Part shown: positions 46,356 to 56,737 of the stretch, one piece after another
Layout of the letters: each line of letters starts with the position of its first letter
Numbering within the stretch: the first letter of the stretch is position 1
Position numbers and translations under genes: made by a program
The notes under the pieces: model-generated
Seen by the model: the letters and a program-made list of their open reading frames with translations, nothing else
Databases searched by the model: none
Told to the model about the DNA's origin: nothing
Assembly (NCBI GenBank): GCA_015501585.1
Contig: JADNRY010000101.1
Span: 62,001 to 126,000 of the forward strand
Reading direction: 5' to 3'
Source of the DNA: Rhodocollybia butyracea
Taxonomy: Eukaryota; Basidiomycota; Agaricomycetes; Agaricales; Omphalotaceae
DNA: 64,000 nucleotides

Positions 46356-48650
46356 TTACATATCTACATTCGTCAGCTCTCCAAAGACGGTTGGCTGAAG
46401 AATACCAATCTTCGTCGCCATCTCCAAATCATGTTTCATTTCAATCTCAGCTCCACCAGCTACTCCTTCCGGCCATTGGATCTCCCTGCTGTTTCGCCCG
46501 ATCGGTCCTCCCCAGTCAAAGTCCACAAGTTTGACCAAAGGAAGGCTGGGGTCAGCAGATGTTTTCTTATCAGAACGTTGACATCCCGCATATCGCCATG
46601 GACAAACCCATTCTCGTGCAAACGCTTCACAGCATCCAGGACATCACCCTGCGGGATTTGCGTGTCCAGTTGGTCTGCAGAGCATAGGTTTCGGAGACAT
46701 CAGCCATTACCACCATATACCAGTCGTAAAACTCGTTGACCGCGACTAGTTGTGGAGCAATGTTGGCATCCGAGGCGGCCTTGTGTGCATCTTCGGAATA
46801 GCGACGAGTGAACTTGACAACAACGCACTTTGAACGGTCGTCCTTCATACGTGCGCGGTAAACGAGTTTTTCTGATTTCACGCCGTTCGTCCTCCCAGTA
46901 CTCATAGACAAAATAATGCTTCTTCTCGTTGATTTCATAGAAATCACGATACGGAAAGTTGATGTTAGAGCGAACCGGGTTTTTCTTGAATAGTCGGGTC
47001 GAATAGTAGTTGGAGAGCTTTTCAGTAGCAATGCGCAACGAGTAAACCAATCGCTCTCCGGCAGCAACGGCTTCGATGTTAGTGGAATGTACATTTAGTA
47101 GAATCGACACCAACGTTTCGACGGTAGGTAGAGCTGCAAAGGTCGCCACTGAAACACCTATCTGAGGACCTAGCGTGAATAATAAGAGCGACGATGAGTT
47201 CTGAGCACTACAAGACGCACCAACATGAGTGAGAATAATCGCAGGAAAGTTAGTCTCGCATTGGTGTTCCTCAGGGATTGTGTCGAGGGATCGCCGAACC
47301 TGCTCGATGTAATAATGGGTACCTTCCACGAGAGGAATTCCACCACCAGTTCCACTTTCGTTGTCCACCTGTTGCACATACAAAAGAAAGCGCTCTAAAC
47401 CGTTTATGGATTGGGCAGACTCGCTGGAAGCCGTAATACGAACATCTCCATCAGTTGTGTACAGACCGATTGCACCACATGCTAGTCGGCGGAGTGGTGC
47501 AAGCTGCCGGAGAATGCAGATGAGCTCTGATTTTCGCTCGTCTTCGGTGGAAAAGATGTATGTTAAGCAAGACCTGAGCTGGCGAAAGATAACGCTGTCT
47601 TCATATTCAGGTTTTGATGCATGGAGATTGTATTGAAATTCACAGAGAATTGGGTCCATTAGCGATCAGGCAAAGGTTTATCAGCAGTAACGGGCCTTCC
47701 ATGGCAGGCAATGAAATGGTGATCTTTGGATTGCGCAAGGTGGAAATTTTCAGCTACTGCTTCCGACGATGGGGCTCGTGGTGGGTTTCGGATGAAAAAG
47801 GTATTCCGTGAATCAATAGTGGGAAGGTCCATTACTTGATCATCTTCTATGCAACGCGCGAAAAAGAATGGATATCATCTCGTACCTGGAGGTGCCAGAA
47901 TCAAGTGGACGTCCCTTTCAGCATCTACGATGCCCCATGGGTACAGTTTTTGAAACATGGTACCCTCTTCCAGCTTGTTTAACTTTTCGAGATCAAGAGA
48001 TGCGATCTGGTCTGCGTCGTACGCGGTGGCACTTGCGGGGGGCTGACAACATTTAGTATCGAACAGATGCTGAACAAGAACATCGAATACCTTGTAAAAC
48101 ACCACATTACGCATGCCAAGTTCTACTGCGATATCCATCAACAAAAAGGTTACAAGATTTATGTCGCCAGTCGAGACCAATTCGATGGCCTTTGTGTCTG
48201 TGCGATAGACTTGAATGCATTTTTGCATAACATTTCCTACTCAAAAAGTAAACACCTAGCTGATGAAAGAGTGCTATCGGGAGTACCTGTTACAACGAGG
48301 TGTAACTGGCCAGCATTGTAGGTTTCCTCTGAGAAGAGATCCTGTATCTTTTGCGCGCGTCCTACAGGCTGAAAATCGTCGAATGACATTTGGCTCAATT
48401 TTCGTTGAAACGCGGGACGTTCTGCTTCGGTATCTGGAAGGTCAATGGAGTCAGGTGGGACCTGTCGAGTCTTCAGAGATAAATCTGGTCCTTGTCATGA
48501 TTACCGCACTGAGTAAAGCAGGTCAAATTCATAGGAATAAACTTTGAAACGCTCCTTCAGATGCTGTCGTAAATCATAAAGAGTCCATCCAGGCTCGAAA
48601 TTCACTGCATGTAGTTGTGAAGCGGCCACGATATACACGTTTAGTCTCAT
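46356..48650 (-). pseudogene. Crinkler-like protein with kinase-like C-terminus, decayed
   Basis: The ATG at 48650 opens a beta-grasp-like header (MRLNVYIVAASQLHAVNFEP). A second header segment reads SFDDFQPVGRAQKIQDLF and closes with LHLVV, as in Crinkler N-termini. After a middle region the C-terminus is a protein kinase: KLVYRARMKDD with VVVKF, then RLHENGFVHGDMRDVNVLI and VKLVDFDWGG. The kinase part jumps frame at least three times without possible introns: near 46886 (before KSEKLVY), near 46675 (before QIPQGDVLDAV) and near 46573 (between VLIRK and TSADPSLPLV). It therefore cannot make an intact product unless the sequence has errors. Crinklers move to the host or own nucleus in oomycetes; the role in fungi is open. 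Confidence 0.7.
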
Positions 48651-49384
48651 GGAGGGCGGGGACCTGGGGCAAGAGCGCCCAAATCTTGGCGGAATTTCGG
48701 ACCGCGCGCGCTTCATTGATCGCCAGTTAGAACTCGACAAAGTGTCGATGCCAGAGTACTCTTCACTTGTAGGACTCTTTCGGCACGACTTACTCACCAA
48801 CTATTAGCCGCAGTAGGCCGCAGTTGGTGACCACTGACAGATCCATTCAAGATCAAACATGTCGCCCAAGCCGAAACAAACTCGTAATTTGAAAGGAAGG
48901 AGTTAACGTTAGAAGAATAAGTGTCCCGTTACAAGTTGTCCAATGCCAATATCGCAACTTTGGAGACTGTTGGAGACTGTCGTACGGCCTTCTCTGTCAG
49001 AAAACATACTGGAGAAAGAGCCATTGATGAGTAACCCTTCTATTTACACATGATGCGACAACATACAAAAGTAGTACGTACGCTTTGACCGCCTATTTAT
49101 GGGCGAGCGTTCGCTGAAGGCTCTGACTCACAATGTAAATGGTAGCAAGAATGAGTTTGTCTTAAAGTCTTATCGCTCTCTTAGGCTACATCTATACGCA
49201 GCATATTAGATGGAGTCACGCCGCCCATCCAGGGAGTCGGAGATGCCTTAAAATGTGATCTTTCTCTATATCTCATTCAGTGAGACGCCACTTTTAAGCT
49301 GGTACTTAAGCTGAACCTTGTACGTCAAGCTATTGCCACACTGTACCCATACTCATGATCAAATTTCCTACTAGTGCCTGGTAC
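48651..49384. other. Intergenic, 0.73 kb
   Basis: Region between the decayed Crinkler and the UstYa-like gene. A tandem GGAGACTGT duplication lies at about 48960-48980. No gene seen. Confidence 0.45.
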
Positions 49385-50467
49385 CTACGAGTAGATAACA
49401 GGGATATCTGGAAGGTCATTTTCAATATATGTCCCATCGATCCACTTATGTATCCGACGATCTAGTGCCCAATCCCTGACTTTATCAAAGTTTCTGCAAG
49501 AATGGATAATATCGCTATGTCCAACTACTTTTTCGATTTTGTCGTCCCACTGCCAGACGTTTACAGATATGTCTGCGCTACACCTGGAGATTTAAAAAAT
49601 GAGGATAAGTTATGCATATATGCACCAGCCATTTCAAGTAAGCGCTGGATGCGTGTGTGGAAGGGGAAGGCGAGGTAATAAAGTACTTACATGAGAGATT
49701 GGCGAATAGAATCAATGCAATGCCACGTATGGTCCATTCCCATGTCGGGATGGTCGCGATAGAGCTCGATGTTGAAGAACATGCGAAGATAATTCTATGG
49801 AAGATTGCATGTTCAAGACTGAAAAATAAAAGGCCAACACGTTACGCACTAAACAGTGAAGTTGATGAAAGACGTCGAGCTCTGCAAGATAATAACCAGG
49901 CTCGTGGGAGATGGGATAGGTTTTATTCGGAAGCAATACTGCTTGACTGTGAGGTATCTTGAACACGGTGTCTAGTACAAAGCATCAGTGAATCCGACAT
50001 GTGTAAAGTCAAGCCTGCCTTACGGTTATAAAGCTCTCCCCAAGCTCGATCTGCTTCTTTTCCTACACCTTGATAGGCTGTAAGACCGTCGCCATAGGTT
50101 GGTCTTCCAACAGTGAATGTCTTGACCTCAGATTGGAGCGCTTCTTGAGCCGGAGCTAGGTAGTATCATACTGTTCAGCCATCCCCGCACTGAGCCAACT
50201 GGTACAGTACTTACAATATAGAGTCTGTCCGTACGCATGCGCTTTCAACGTTTCGCATTGGAAACTCGTCGAGCTCGAGACTATTTGAGGACGTCTAAGA
50301 GCCAGCCAGCATAATGAAAATGTTTCTACAACGACAATGAGGAGAAGAACTGCTTCTCTCCAGCGGCTGCCATCGAGTAACTTTTTGGACGAGAACTTAT
50401 GGAGAAGTGGGTGTTCTTGCTCATCTTCCTCCTCAGCGACTGGGAGATAATTGCTCTTGGGAATCAT
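49385..50467 (-). CDS. UstYa-family (DUF3328) oxidase-like membrane protein
   Basis: Homologue of the UstYa family (PF11807), whose members catalyse oxidative cyclisation, cross-linking or halogenation of ribosomal peptides such as ustiloxin in fungi. Five exons (50467-50215, 50155-50024, 49971-49850, 49794-49691, 49577-49385) close in frame as 267 residues. A cytosolic acidic N-terminus is followed by one transmembrane helix (residues ~37-57). Both HxxHC motifs that define the active site are present: HQLHC at 164-168 and HTWHC at 191-195, the latter followed by IDSIRQSL. The C-terminus reads SVNVWQW then HKWIDGTY. No catalytic motif is missing. It is divergently transcribed from the repeat precursor gene at 51244, with 776 bp between start codons. 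That arrangement is the strongest hint of its job. Confidence 0.9.
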
Positions 50468-51243
50468 GCTGTACTGTTGGAGGGAAGCAAGTGATATCCA
50501 CTTTTATTGCCACCGTCACTGTTGTGTACTAGATCGCGGATTCGGAATAGAGCGTTCCGAAGTTCTAACTCCACCATCAATCAGTTGATTAACTCTCTAG
50601 TTCTCCGACAGATGATTGGGTGTGAGGGATCTGTTATACGTGCTTTCGTACTTTTGCAGTTCGGACAGACGACGTCTATTCATCTGTCATAGGGTGTCAG
50701 CTAAACACTTACTTACCCCGGTTTTTCTCCGTGAGACTTGAATGCTTTTACTGCGCTGTGAAGCTTGAAGCTCAAGCTCGGCTCACAAATCGAAATCAGC
50801 TTCGATAAGAACGAGTCTCAATATAGAATGTCAAAGCTGTATTGCTATAAGTAGTACCATAGAGATGAATAATTATTTCGGGGGATATTAACGATTATGA
50901 AACCTCGGGTATGTCTACTACGCCACATTTTACACTGACAAAGGACAATATGTTATCTGAAGCTTGAACCAGGGTAACTAAATTATGATCAAGTGCCATC
51001 TCCAGTTACTTACTGTAGAACCATCGTTTTTCGAGTTGACATACACAGTCAAGCTATCGGATTTTAAGTGACTGTGGACCGAAAGCGGCTTAAAGCGCAA
51101 CAGTCGGTTCCACTGATCAGAATCGACAAGATTGTCATAGTAAGGTGTGCCGCATATACATAAAGATATAAAGGAGTATTGTTTTTGTAAGTTTTCGAAA
51201 CACCTACTGTTACATCCTTTTCTCATCCCTCAGTAAAGTCAAC
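50468..51243. promoter_or_regulatory. Divergent promoter region between UstYa-like and precursor genes
   Basis: This holds no gene. It is the shared upstream region of the oxidase-like gene (-) and the small secreted precursor (+). A TATAAA lies at 51167-51172, 72 nt upstream of the precursor ATG. A shared bidirectional regulator site is plausible, but I could not identify one. Confidence 0.55.
51167..51172 (+). promoter_or_regulatory. TATA box of the repeat precursor gene
   Basis: TATAAA in the context GATATAAAGG, 72 nt before the start codon. The spacing leaves a leader of roughly 40 nt, typical of a strongly expressed small secreted protein. Confidence 0.5.
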
Positions 51244-51762
51244 ATGAAATTTACCTTTACTGCGCTTGCTACTCTCCTCAGCATCTCAGCTGTTCTTGCA
51301 GTACCGACTCTGGTGGTGAGTCCAATAACTTTTCTGTGCCTGTAGCACAACAGCACCGCCGACAAGGATTCTTATTCTAGACAAAGCGAGAAGTCGACCT
51401 GGATGTAGCGGACGGCAGTGCAACCACCATTTGGAGTACGTGATCACTGCCAACCGAAGGACCTCTTTCGCTAATCTCAACAACAGCGGTTAAACGAGGA
51501 GAAGTGGACATGGACGCAGCGGCTGCGAATGGCCCGGACACTTTCTGGGGTAAGGCTTCACTGCTAGAAAAATTGAAGTTGAGATATTTACTGACTTTGA
51601 CGACGGCAGCTAAACGAGCTGAATCTGGAGATCAATCTGGGGAGGTGGACACAGATGTGGTAGGTGCGAATGGTCCTGACTCTTGGTGGGGTAAGTATCT
51701 TCAGAACTCATCTCATTCACCAATACTCAACAAATTCCACTTTGACATACACTACAGCCTAA
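51244..51762 (+). CDS. Secreted Kex2-type repeat precursor peptide (candidate RiPP precursor)
   Basis: A 91-residue protein in five exons (51244-51315, 51381-51435, 51487-51549, 51610-51690, 51758-51762). Exon 1 encodes a signal peptide (residues 1-19, ending AVLA) plus VPTLV. Exons 2, 3 and 4 each encode one repeat that opens with Lys-Arg (26-27, 45-46, 65-66) and closes with Trp at 42, 63 and 90. Each repeat has an acidic spacer EVD(L/M/T)D, and repeats 2 and 3 then share ANGPD(T/S)(F/W)W. Lys-Arg is the Kex2 site, so three peptides ending IWTV, DTFWA and SWWA are expected. The layout matches fungal Kex2-processed repeat proteins, including dikaritin RiPP precursors. There is no C-terminal CaaX, so it is not a normal basidiomycete pheromone. 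Function unproven. Confidence 0.82.
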
Positions 51763-53131
51763 GAAAAAATTAGCAAAGAGCGAAGATAACAGGTGAAATG
51801 GACTGACATACATACTATGTATGATGTTCTTGTAGTAATGATATTGATCTTTTGGGTCTATTTCTCGAGTGATTGAGCTTTATTCGAGAATGGCGAGGAA
51901 CAGTGAAAAGCGATAATACAACGGCCGTGTGGGAGACAATGGATAATCACTGTCCCCAGCTTCTATAGTCCGTAGTTGGAACCCTCGGTTGCAGCGCGCG
52001 AAGAGAAGACCAAGATCGGACCACAACGAAGCAGGACCAACCAAGTAGAATCGAATTTAGCCTAAGACATTTCAGCATGTACAATTGAATCTGATATAAG
52101 AGACGAGAGACGCGGAGCTGTATGACGTGGAAAGGGGAATCGTGCATCAGCGTGGTGCGCATGCGACGTAAAATCATACAACCTTTACCTTCGTTCCAGT
52201 GTATTAAACACCTTACGAAGAACCGAATGCACTGTGTTATGGCTATGGAGTCTAAAACAATGAGCTTGGAGGATTCAAGAAAACACGCGACATGATACCC
52301 AACTTGATCAAGCTCAGGTGTTCTCAACAGGCGCCTTCATTTCATTTCTCCGATTCCAGGCCATCCATCACCACGCGTCATTAAAATATCAGCGTTGAAA
52401 CTGAGTGCTGAGAGTCGAGGTTCTCAATCCGAAAGAGACGGTTCACAAAATATCATTCGGCGTTTACAAAGTATTAAAACACACAAGAAAGGCGTAGACT
52501 ACAGAACCGCACTTCTTGGGGAACTATGAGGAAAAACTGGAAACACAGAGTCAGCGTACTTGAAAGAGCATAGATAAAAAAGTGAAATGGGGTATCAGTG
52601 TCAATTTTTTTCCTCAACGTGTAGATAGGTAGTCTAACATGCGTTTGACAAAGCTGTGAAGCGCATCATGGAAGGAAGAAACGAGAATGATTCGCTCACC
52701 AGTCTGTGGACGACGTAGTCGTGGTTTGAGTAAATTTTTCAGCGCTAATTTACTTGTATTGTTTCCGGCCGCATCACCGGTCAGACAAAGCTCCTGTTAT
52801 CTATCGATGATCTCCTCAACAAGCCTCGTGTTGACAGCAAGGCGGCTGTCTCATGTCGAAAAATGCGGCAATCGATCTCTGTGTACACTGTGGTTCTTCG
52901 TCGTCTTCAACACGTCTTTCTTCATTTCCAGGCTGCTTTCGATCGCTGTCTTTTCTGTATCTCTTCCGAGGTCCTCACCAACAGCGCAAGGCCGCTAGTG
53001 ACTAGTCACTCATTGCTCTGGTCGCTTACCATCTTTCCTATCTCGTCCCATCTCGGTGATCTCTTTGATTTTTAAACAGACAGCTCTTGGATCTTTTCTT
53101 TCTTCTCTAACACTAGTACACTTATTATTTC
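51763..53131. other. Intergenic, 1.4 kb
   Basis: The 3' flank of the precursor gene, then noncoding sequence. A minus-strand frame at 51947-52327 has no domain or start context. No second UstYa copy or peptidase is seen here. Confidence 0.5.
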
Positions 53132-53996
53132 ATGCCTCTGCCTAACCCCTCTTACAGTCGAAAGCCTACTAGGACTCTAGACAAGGGCTCTATAACCCCA
53201 AATACCCCAACACGCATCACGATACCCTCTTCGAGCATATATGCCCCTGCTGATTCTGAAAGATTACCGCCCTTTTCCTCATCGTCCAAGTCTGGCTCAC
53301 GTTCGCTATCACAAGAGGTCGATGATTCATCGCTGGAGGAATCATCATATGTGCCGCCCGACAACGGCTTAGATGATTTGTGGGAGACGTTGAGACACAA
53401 GAAGGAGCTGAAGATGGCCAAGGAGACTCCGAAAGTACAGTCTTTGCAGGAGCATCCATCAGTTGAAGAGGAAGAGTTCTCGCCTATCGAGGCACCCGAT
53501 GTCGAAGTTGCTGTGGGTTCTGGGGCTCAAGGGCCAGCTCTGAAAAGACAGAAATCCATGTACGTGAAAGCCATAAATCCATTGTCAGAATCTAAAATTT
53601 GGTTCATTCTTCAGAACTTCATTCCGCGAGTCTCCCGATGGTAGAATCATAGCCGCCTTTATAGAAATGCCAGGTGTACATAAACCAGATGTACATGTCA
53701 TCTACTCTCGCAATCGTCTGGTAATTTCATGGCAAACCATTGAGGTCTCAGAGTACGAGGAGAATGGCCGGGTCATACGAGATAGACTCATTCGTGACTG
53801 GCAGCGAGTTCATCCTCTGCCCGAGGGTACCAGGGTAAGTTCCTTGATATCACGTATTAGGTTCAAGTCATGCTTAACCGTTTCTATACAGTTTGAAGAA
53901 ATCAATGGAGTTATGAACGGTAAATTCCTGGTCTTGCGTTATCCGAACAGTCGATCGTTCAGAGTCGAGAATCGGCCCAGTTCAGTCGTTTCATAA
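53132..53996 (+). CDS. Alpha-crystallin/Hsp20-like domain protein
   Basis: Three exons (53132-53559, 53615-53834, 53892-53996) give 250 residues. The first ~140 residues are disordered and Ser/Pro/Glu-rich. The C-terminal ~100 residues form an Hsp20-like beta-sandwich: IIAAFIEMPGVHKPDVHVIY, NRLVISWQT, RDRLIRDWQRVHPLPEGTR and INGVMNGKFLVLRYPNSRSF. They follow the strand order of small heat-shock proteins, with the elements corresponding to the ELPGL and VxNGVLxV signatures. Agaricomycetes carry many such divergent sHSP-like proteins. Chaperone activity is not certain, because the usual C-terminal IxI motif is not visible. Confidence 0.72.
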
Positions 53997-54543
53997 TTCA
54001 ACATAATTCAGCTAGCAGACTTTGTTACTTGCATGTTTTTGTACCGCATTATGCATACTGATTGAATATTTTCTCATCGGATCAGTTCCGATAAAGAACG
54101 TCTGCGAAAACTGTTGGAACTCGCGGGATGTTTCGACGATTCGACGATTTTCGATGATAATATTCACGATTGAACTTGTCATCAGTCGAACTGTACAGGA
54201 ACTGTACGAGCATTCAGCAGCGGAGTCATATCGCGAGCTCACGATAACTGTAAACTCACTGACGATTGTGTGCTGGACTTTCGTTCGTAATGCCCCTATG
54301 CTCTGACTTTGCATCCAAATATTGGCCCAAGAGATATCAAGGAATATCGACTTCTTCAGCCTATAACTTTGAACAGTGCAACACTCAACTATATTTCATG
54401 ATAATCTTGGAGATGGAGGCCGAAGCCAATGGAATAGGTTTAAGCAACCACCGGCATATGGAAAAAGGAGGACGGAGCCATAGGACTTGCAAATTTCTGC
54501 GCGCTGCTCAAACTGTGGACTGAACGGACTATCGCAGCGCCAG
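53997..54543. other. Intergenic, 0.55 kb
   Basis: Convergent 3' flanks of the Hsp20-like gene and RAD10. Open frames on both strands near 54012-54314 are shadows of each other with no domain. The block at about 54060-54250 has many short inverted repeats around CGACGATT and TCGAA. Confidence 0.4.
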
Positions 54544-55684
54544 TTAAGGATCTAACTCAATATCCCAGACAGGACTTGGATCTCGGGGAGGCCTATACGC
54601 CGAGTCGTTCTCCTTGGGACTAGTCGCTCCATCCAAAGGTCCTCCACCATCCCCAGTACCTTTATCTCCATTATCTCCATTATCCCCCGCCTGCATCAGC
54701 TCCAAAGTATTCGTAGCATGGTTCCGAAACGGCTTCTCGAATGCGTTTTTGATATTTCTTACTTTGACTTGACCGAACCCTGGTAGTTCAGAAAGCTGCT
54801 CAGGTTGGGCTTTGGCGACGTTGGCAAGGCTCTGAGAAAAAGAGTGAGTTTGCATATCAGTTTTCGTAAAGGACATACCCCAAATGAGTTTCTTAGTGTT
54901 TCCACGTCAGTCCTGTTTACTCTGCTGATACTGGTGAGGGAAGTGCGCAGCATGGAGGTGTAGTCTTTATCCACTCGTTCTTTGATCATGGTTGGCGGCT
55001 TGTGCTCGTATTGTTTGAAGATACCAAGATAGTGACCTGCCTCTTCGGACCTTGAAGAAAGCGTTCTTTGTTACGAAGCGAAGACAAGAATTCGAGTCGG
55101 AAGAGGCACGTACGAAAAAGCAACGATGACGGTGATGTTGTTAGTTAGACAAACCTATATAGAAGTAAAGATATATACGTGGCATTAAACAACCACTTGC
55201 TCACTTTGGTGAGTTCACGAATTGCATCTTTGTGTTCCGTCTGGCAGGTCAGTGCTTCAGCAACAAAAGACAACTCGATAATTGATGCTCACGATGTCAC
55301 ATAGTATCAGTAAGATACGAAGCGTATAACGGATCCCAAGTTTTTCAATACGCGTATGGATGTATTCCGGATGAAGCCGATGGTATTTCAGACTGTGTCG
55401 AGGTCAAAAGGTATCATGATACTTATAGAGACACGCACCTCAAGAATAAAACACCAGTAGTTCGACCAACTTGATAATCAGCAACGATGTCCCCGAATTC
55501 CTTTCCAACGTTACGGATGCACTCTAGGACTGGGTTACCGCGCTGCGAAAGGTGAAGGAATCGTTTCTATAATAATACTGGAGAGTTAGTGGCGTACCTG
55601 CAACGTGCTTACAATAATGTTGTTGCCAGAGCCAGGTATTACAGCAGGAGGAGCTGGTCGTTTGGAAGAAGAGGCCGAAGACAT
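54544..55684 (-). CDS. RAD10: ERCC1/RAD10 structure-specific endonuclease subunit
   Basis: Non-catalytic DNA-binding partner of XPF/Rad1 in nucleotide excision repair and single-strand annealing. The ATG is at 55684 and the stop at 54544. The central domain starts [20 protein letters not shown] and continues through [35 protein letters not shown] and [12 protein letters not shown]. It ends with the tandem helix-hairpin-helix ([20 protein letters not shown] then [15 protein letters not shown]). The C-terminus adds a Gly/Asp-rich tail of about 60 residues with [10 protein letters not shown] repeats and a PPRDPSP motif. At least five introns were placed. The gene is 82 bp from the methyltransferase pseudogene on the same strand. 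Confidence 0.93.
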
Positions 55685-55766
55685 TGACGAAGACCACGTG
55701 ATAATGTTCGCAACGCGCTCGGACGCGACGCTTCTAATCTCACATCGAATTACAGCTTTTTAACAT

Positions 55767-56737
55767 CTACTTCCTCCTTGCAACAATAACTCTAGTCTTG
55801 TACGGATACTCAAACAATCCTGCGTCCTGATCGATCCACTTCTTATCCGCCTTGTTATCCCAATCTTCCTGACCTCCCCAATCAACTTCTCGAACTCTTC
55901 CTTCTTCTCCCTTTCCATAACTGCAATATAACTCTTACTTCTGACCCTCTCCACGATAGCGTCCACTGTCGTCGGAATAGTCCATTCGAATACATCTTCC
56001 GAAGGCTGTTCGAACAGCGTTGGATACCTGGGGCTCTTGGTTGCATCGAACGTAGCGCGCCAGAGTTCCAATCGGTATTGAGGCGACCCAGCCTCGTAAG
56101 CTTCGTACAAGGGCGTAGCTGGGCGACCCACGCGGCAGCGTCGGGGTCTTCGAGGTTCCATAAATACACGACGATTCCAGATGGTTTGAGAATCCGGCCA
56201 AACTCAACCGAGGCTGCGTCGTACGCAGGATCAGCCCAATGGTAGGCTTGAGCGATAACAATCATGTCTGCCCATCCTTCTTCGATTCCTGTATCTGTGA
56301 AACTGCCCTCTTTGATGGAGATTTTGCTTTTGATTTCTAGACATTAAACGTTAAGCATTACAGTGCGAAACTGAGAGGATTCGATTTACTGACCGTTTGC
56401 ATTCTGAAGCACAGTCTTTTCAAACTGGGCTCTCATTCCGGCGCTAGGTTCTACGGCTCGAATCTCGGCAATAGAGGAGGACCAATCTGGGTGGGCAAGA
56501 AGTGCACGAGTGAATATTCCTGTGCCAGCGCCGATTTCGACTATGTTGAAAGGCGAAGAGCGCTCTGTGGGGATGCTCTGACGAATATGAGCCAGGACAG
56601 AGGACTGGTAGGATGGACGTGCACTAGAATCGATAAGATTATTTCAGATTATATCTCAAGAATATGGGGCCACACCGATCATAAACCTCATTTGTTCCTT
56701 CAGCAAAACCTTGCTGTGCAAGTGAGTGAACGGCCAT
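55767..56737 (-). pseudogene. Class I SAM methyltransferase, frameshifted
   Basis: Related to the small-molecule methyltransferases of the yeast CRG1/TMT1 type. The start MAVHSLAQQGFAEGTNE is followed after an intron by RPSYQSSVLAHIRQSI. The SAM-binding motif I is VEIGAGTGIFTRALL, then EIRAVEPSAGM, IVIAQAYHWAD and YLWNLEDPDAAAW. Two frame jumps with no possible intron break it: near 56120 (between WVAQL and YEAYEAGSPQYRLELW) and near 55885 (between EEFEKLIG and WGGQEDWDNK). The far C-terminus FEYPYKTRVIVARRK still matches the family. It is either a young pseudogene or carries two indel errors in the sequence. The fold assignment is firm, the substrate unknown. Confidence 0.75.

Noticed and set aside
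48020..48050. GC-rich ACTTGCGGGG...GGCTGAC as a third copy of the 29-bp direct repeat
   Set aside because: Only short pieces match and in scrambled order; the sequence is coding within the Crinkler-like pseudogene.
51244..51762. Repeat precursor as a basidiomycete mating pheromone gene
   Set aside because: It has a secretory signal peptide and ends in a Trp-Trp-Ala C-terminus, with no CaaX box; basidiomycete pheromones are CaaX lipopeptides made without a signal peptide. An alpha-factor-like signalling role is still possible and is noted as an alternative.
52681..53075. Overlapping plus-strand frames upstream of the Hsp20-like gene
   Set aside because: No domain and no splice chain; composition fits leader and promoter sequence of the gene at 53132.
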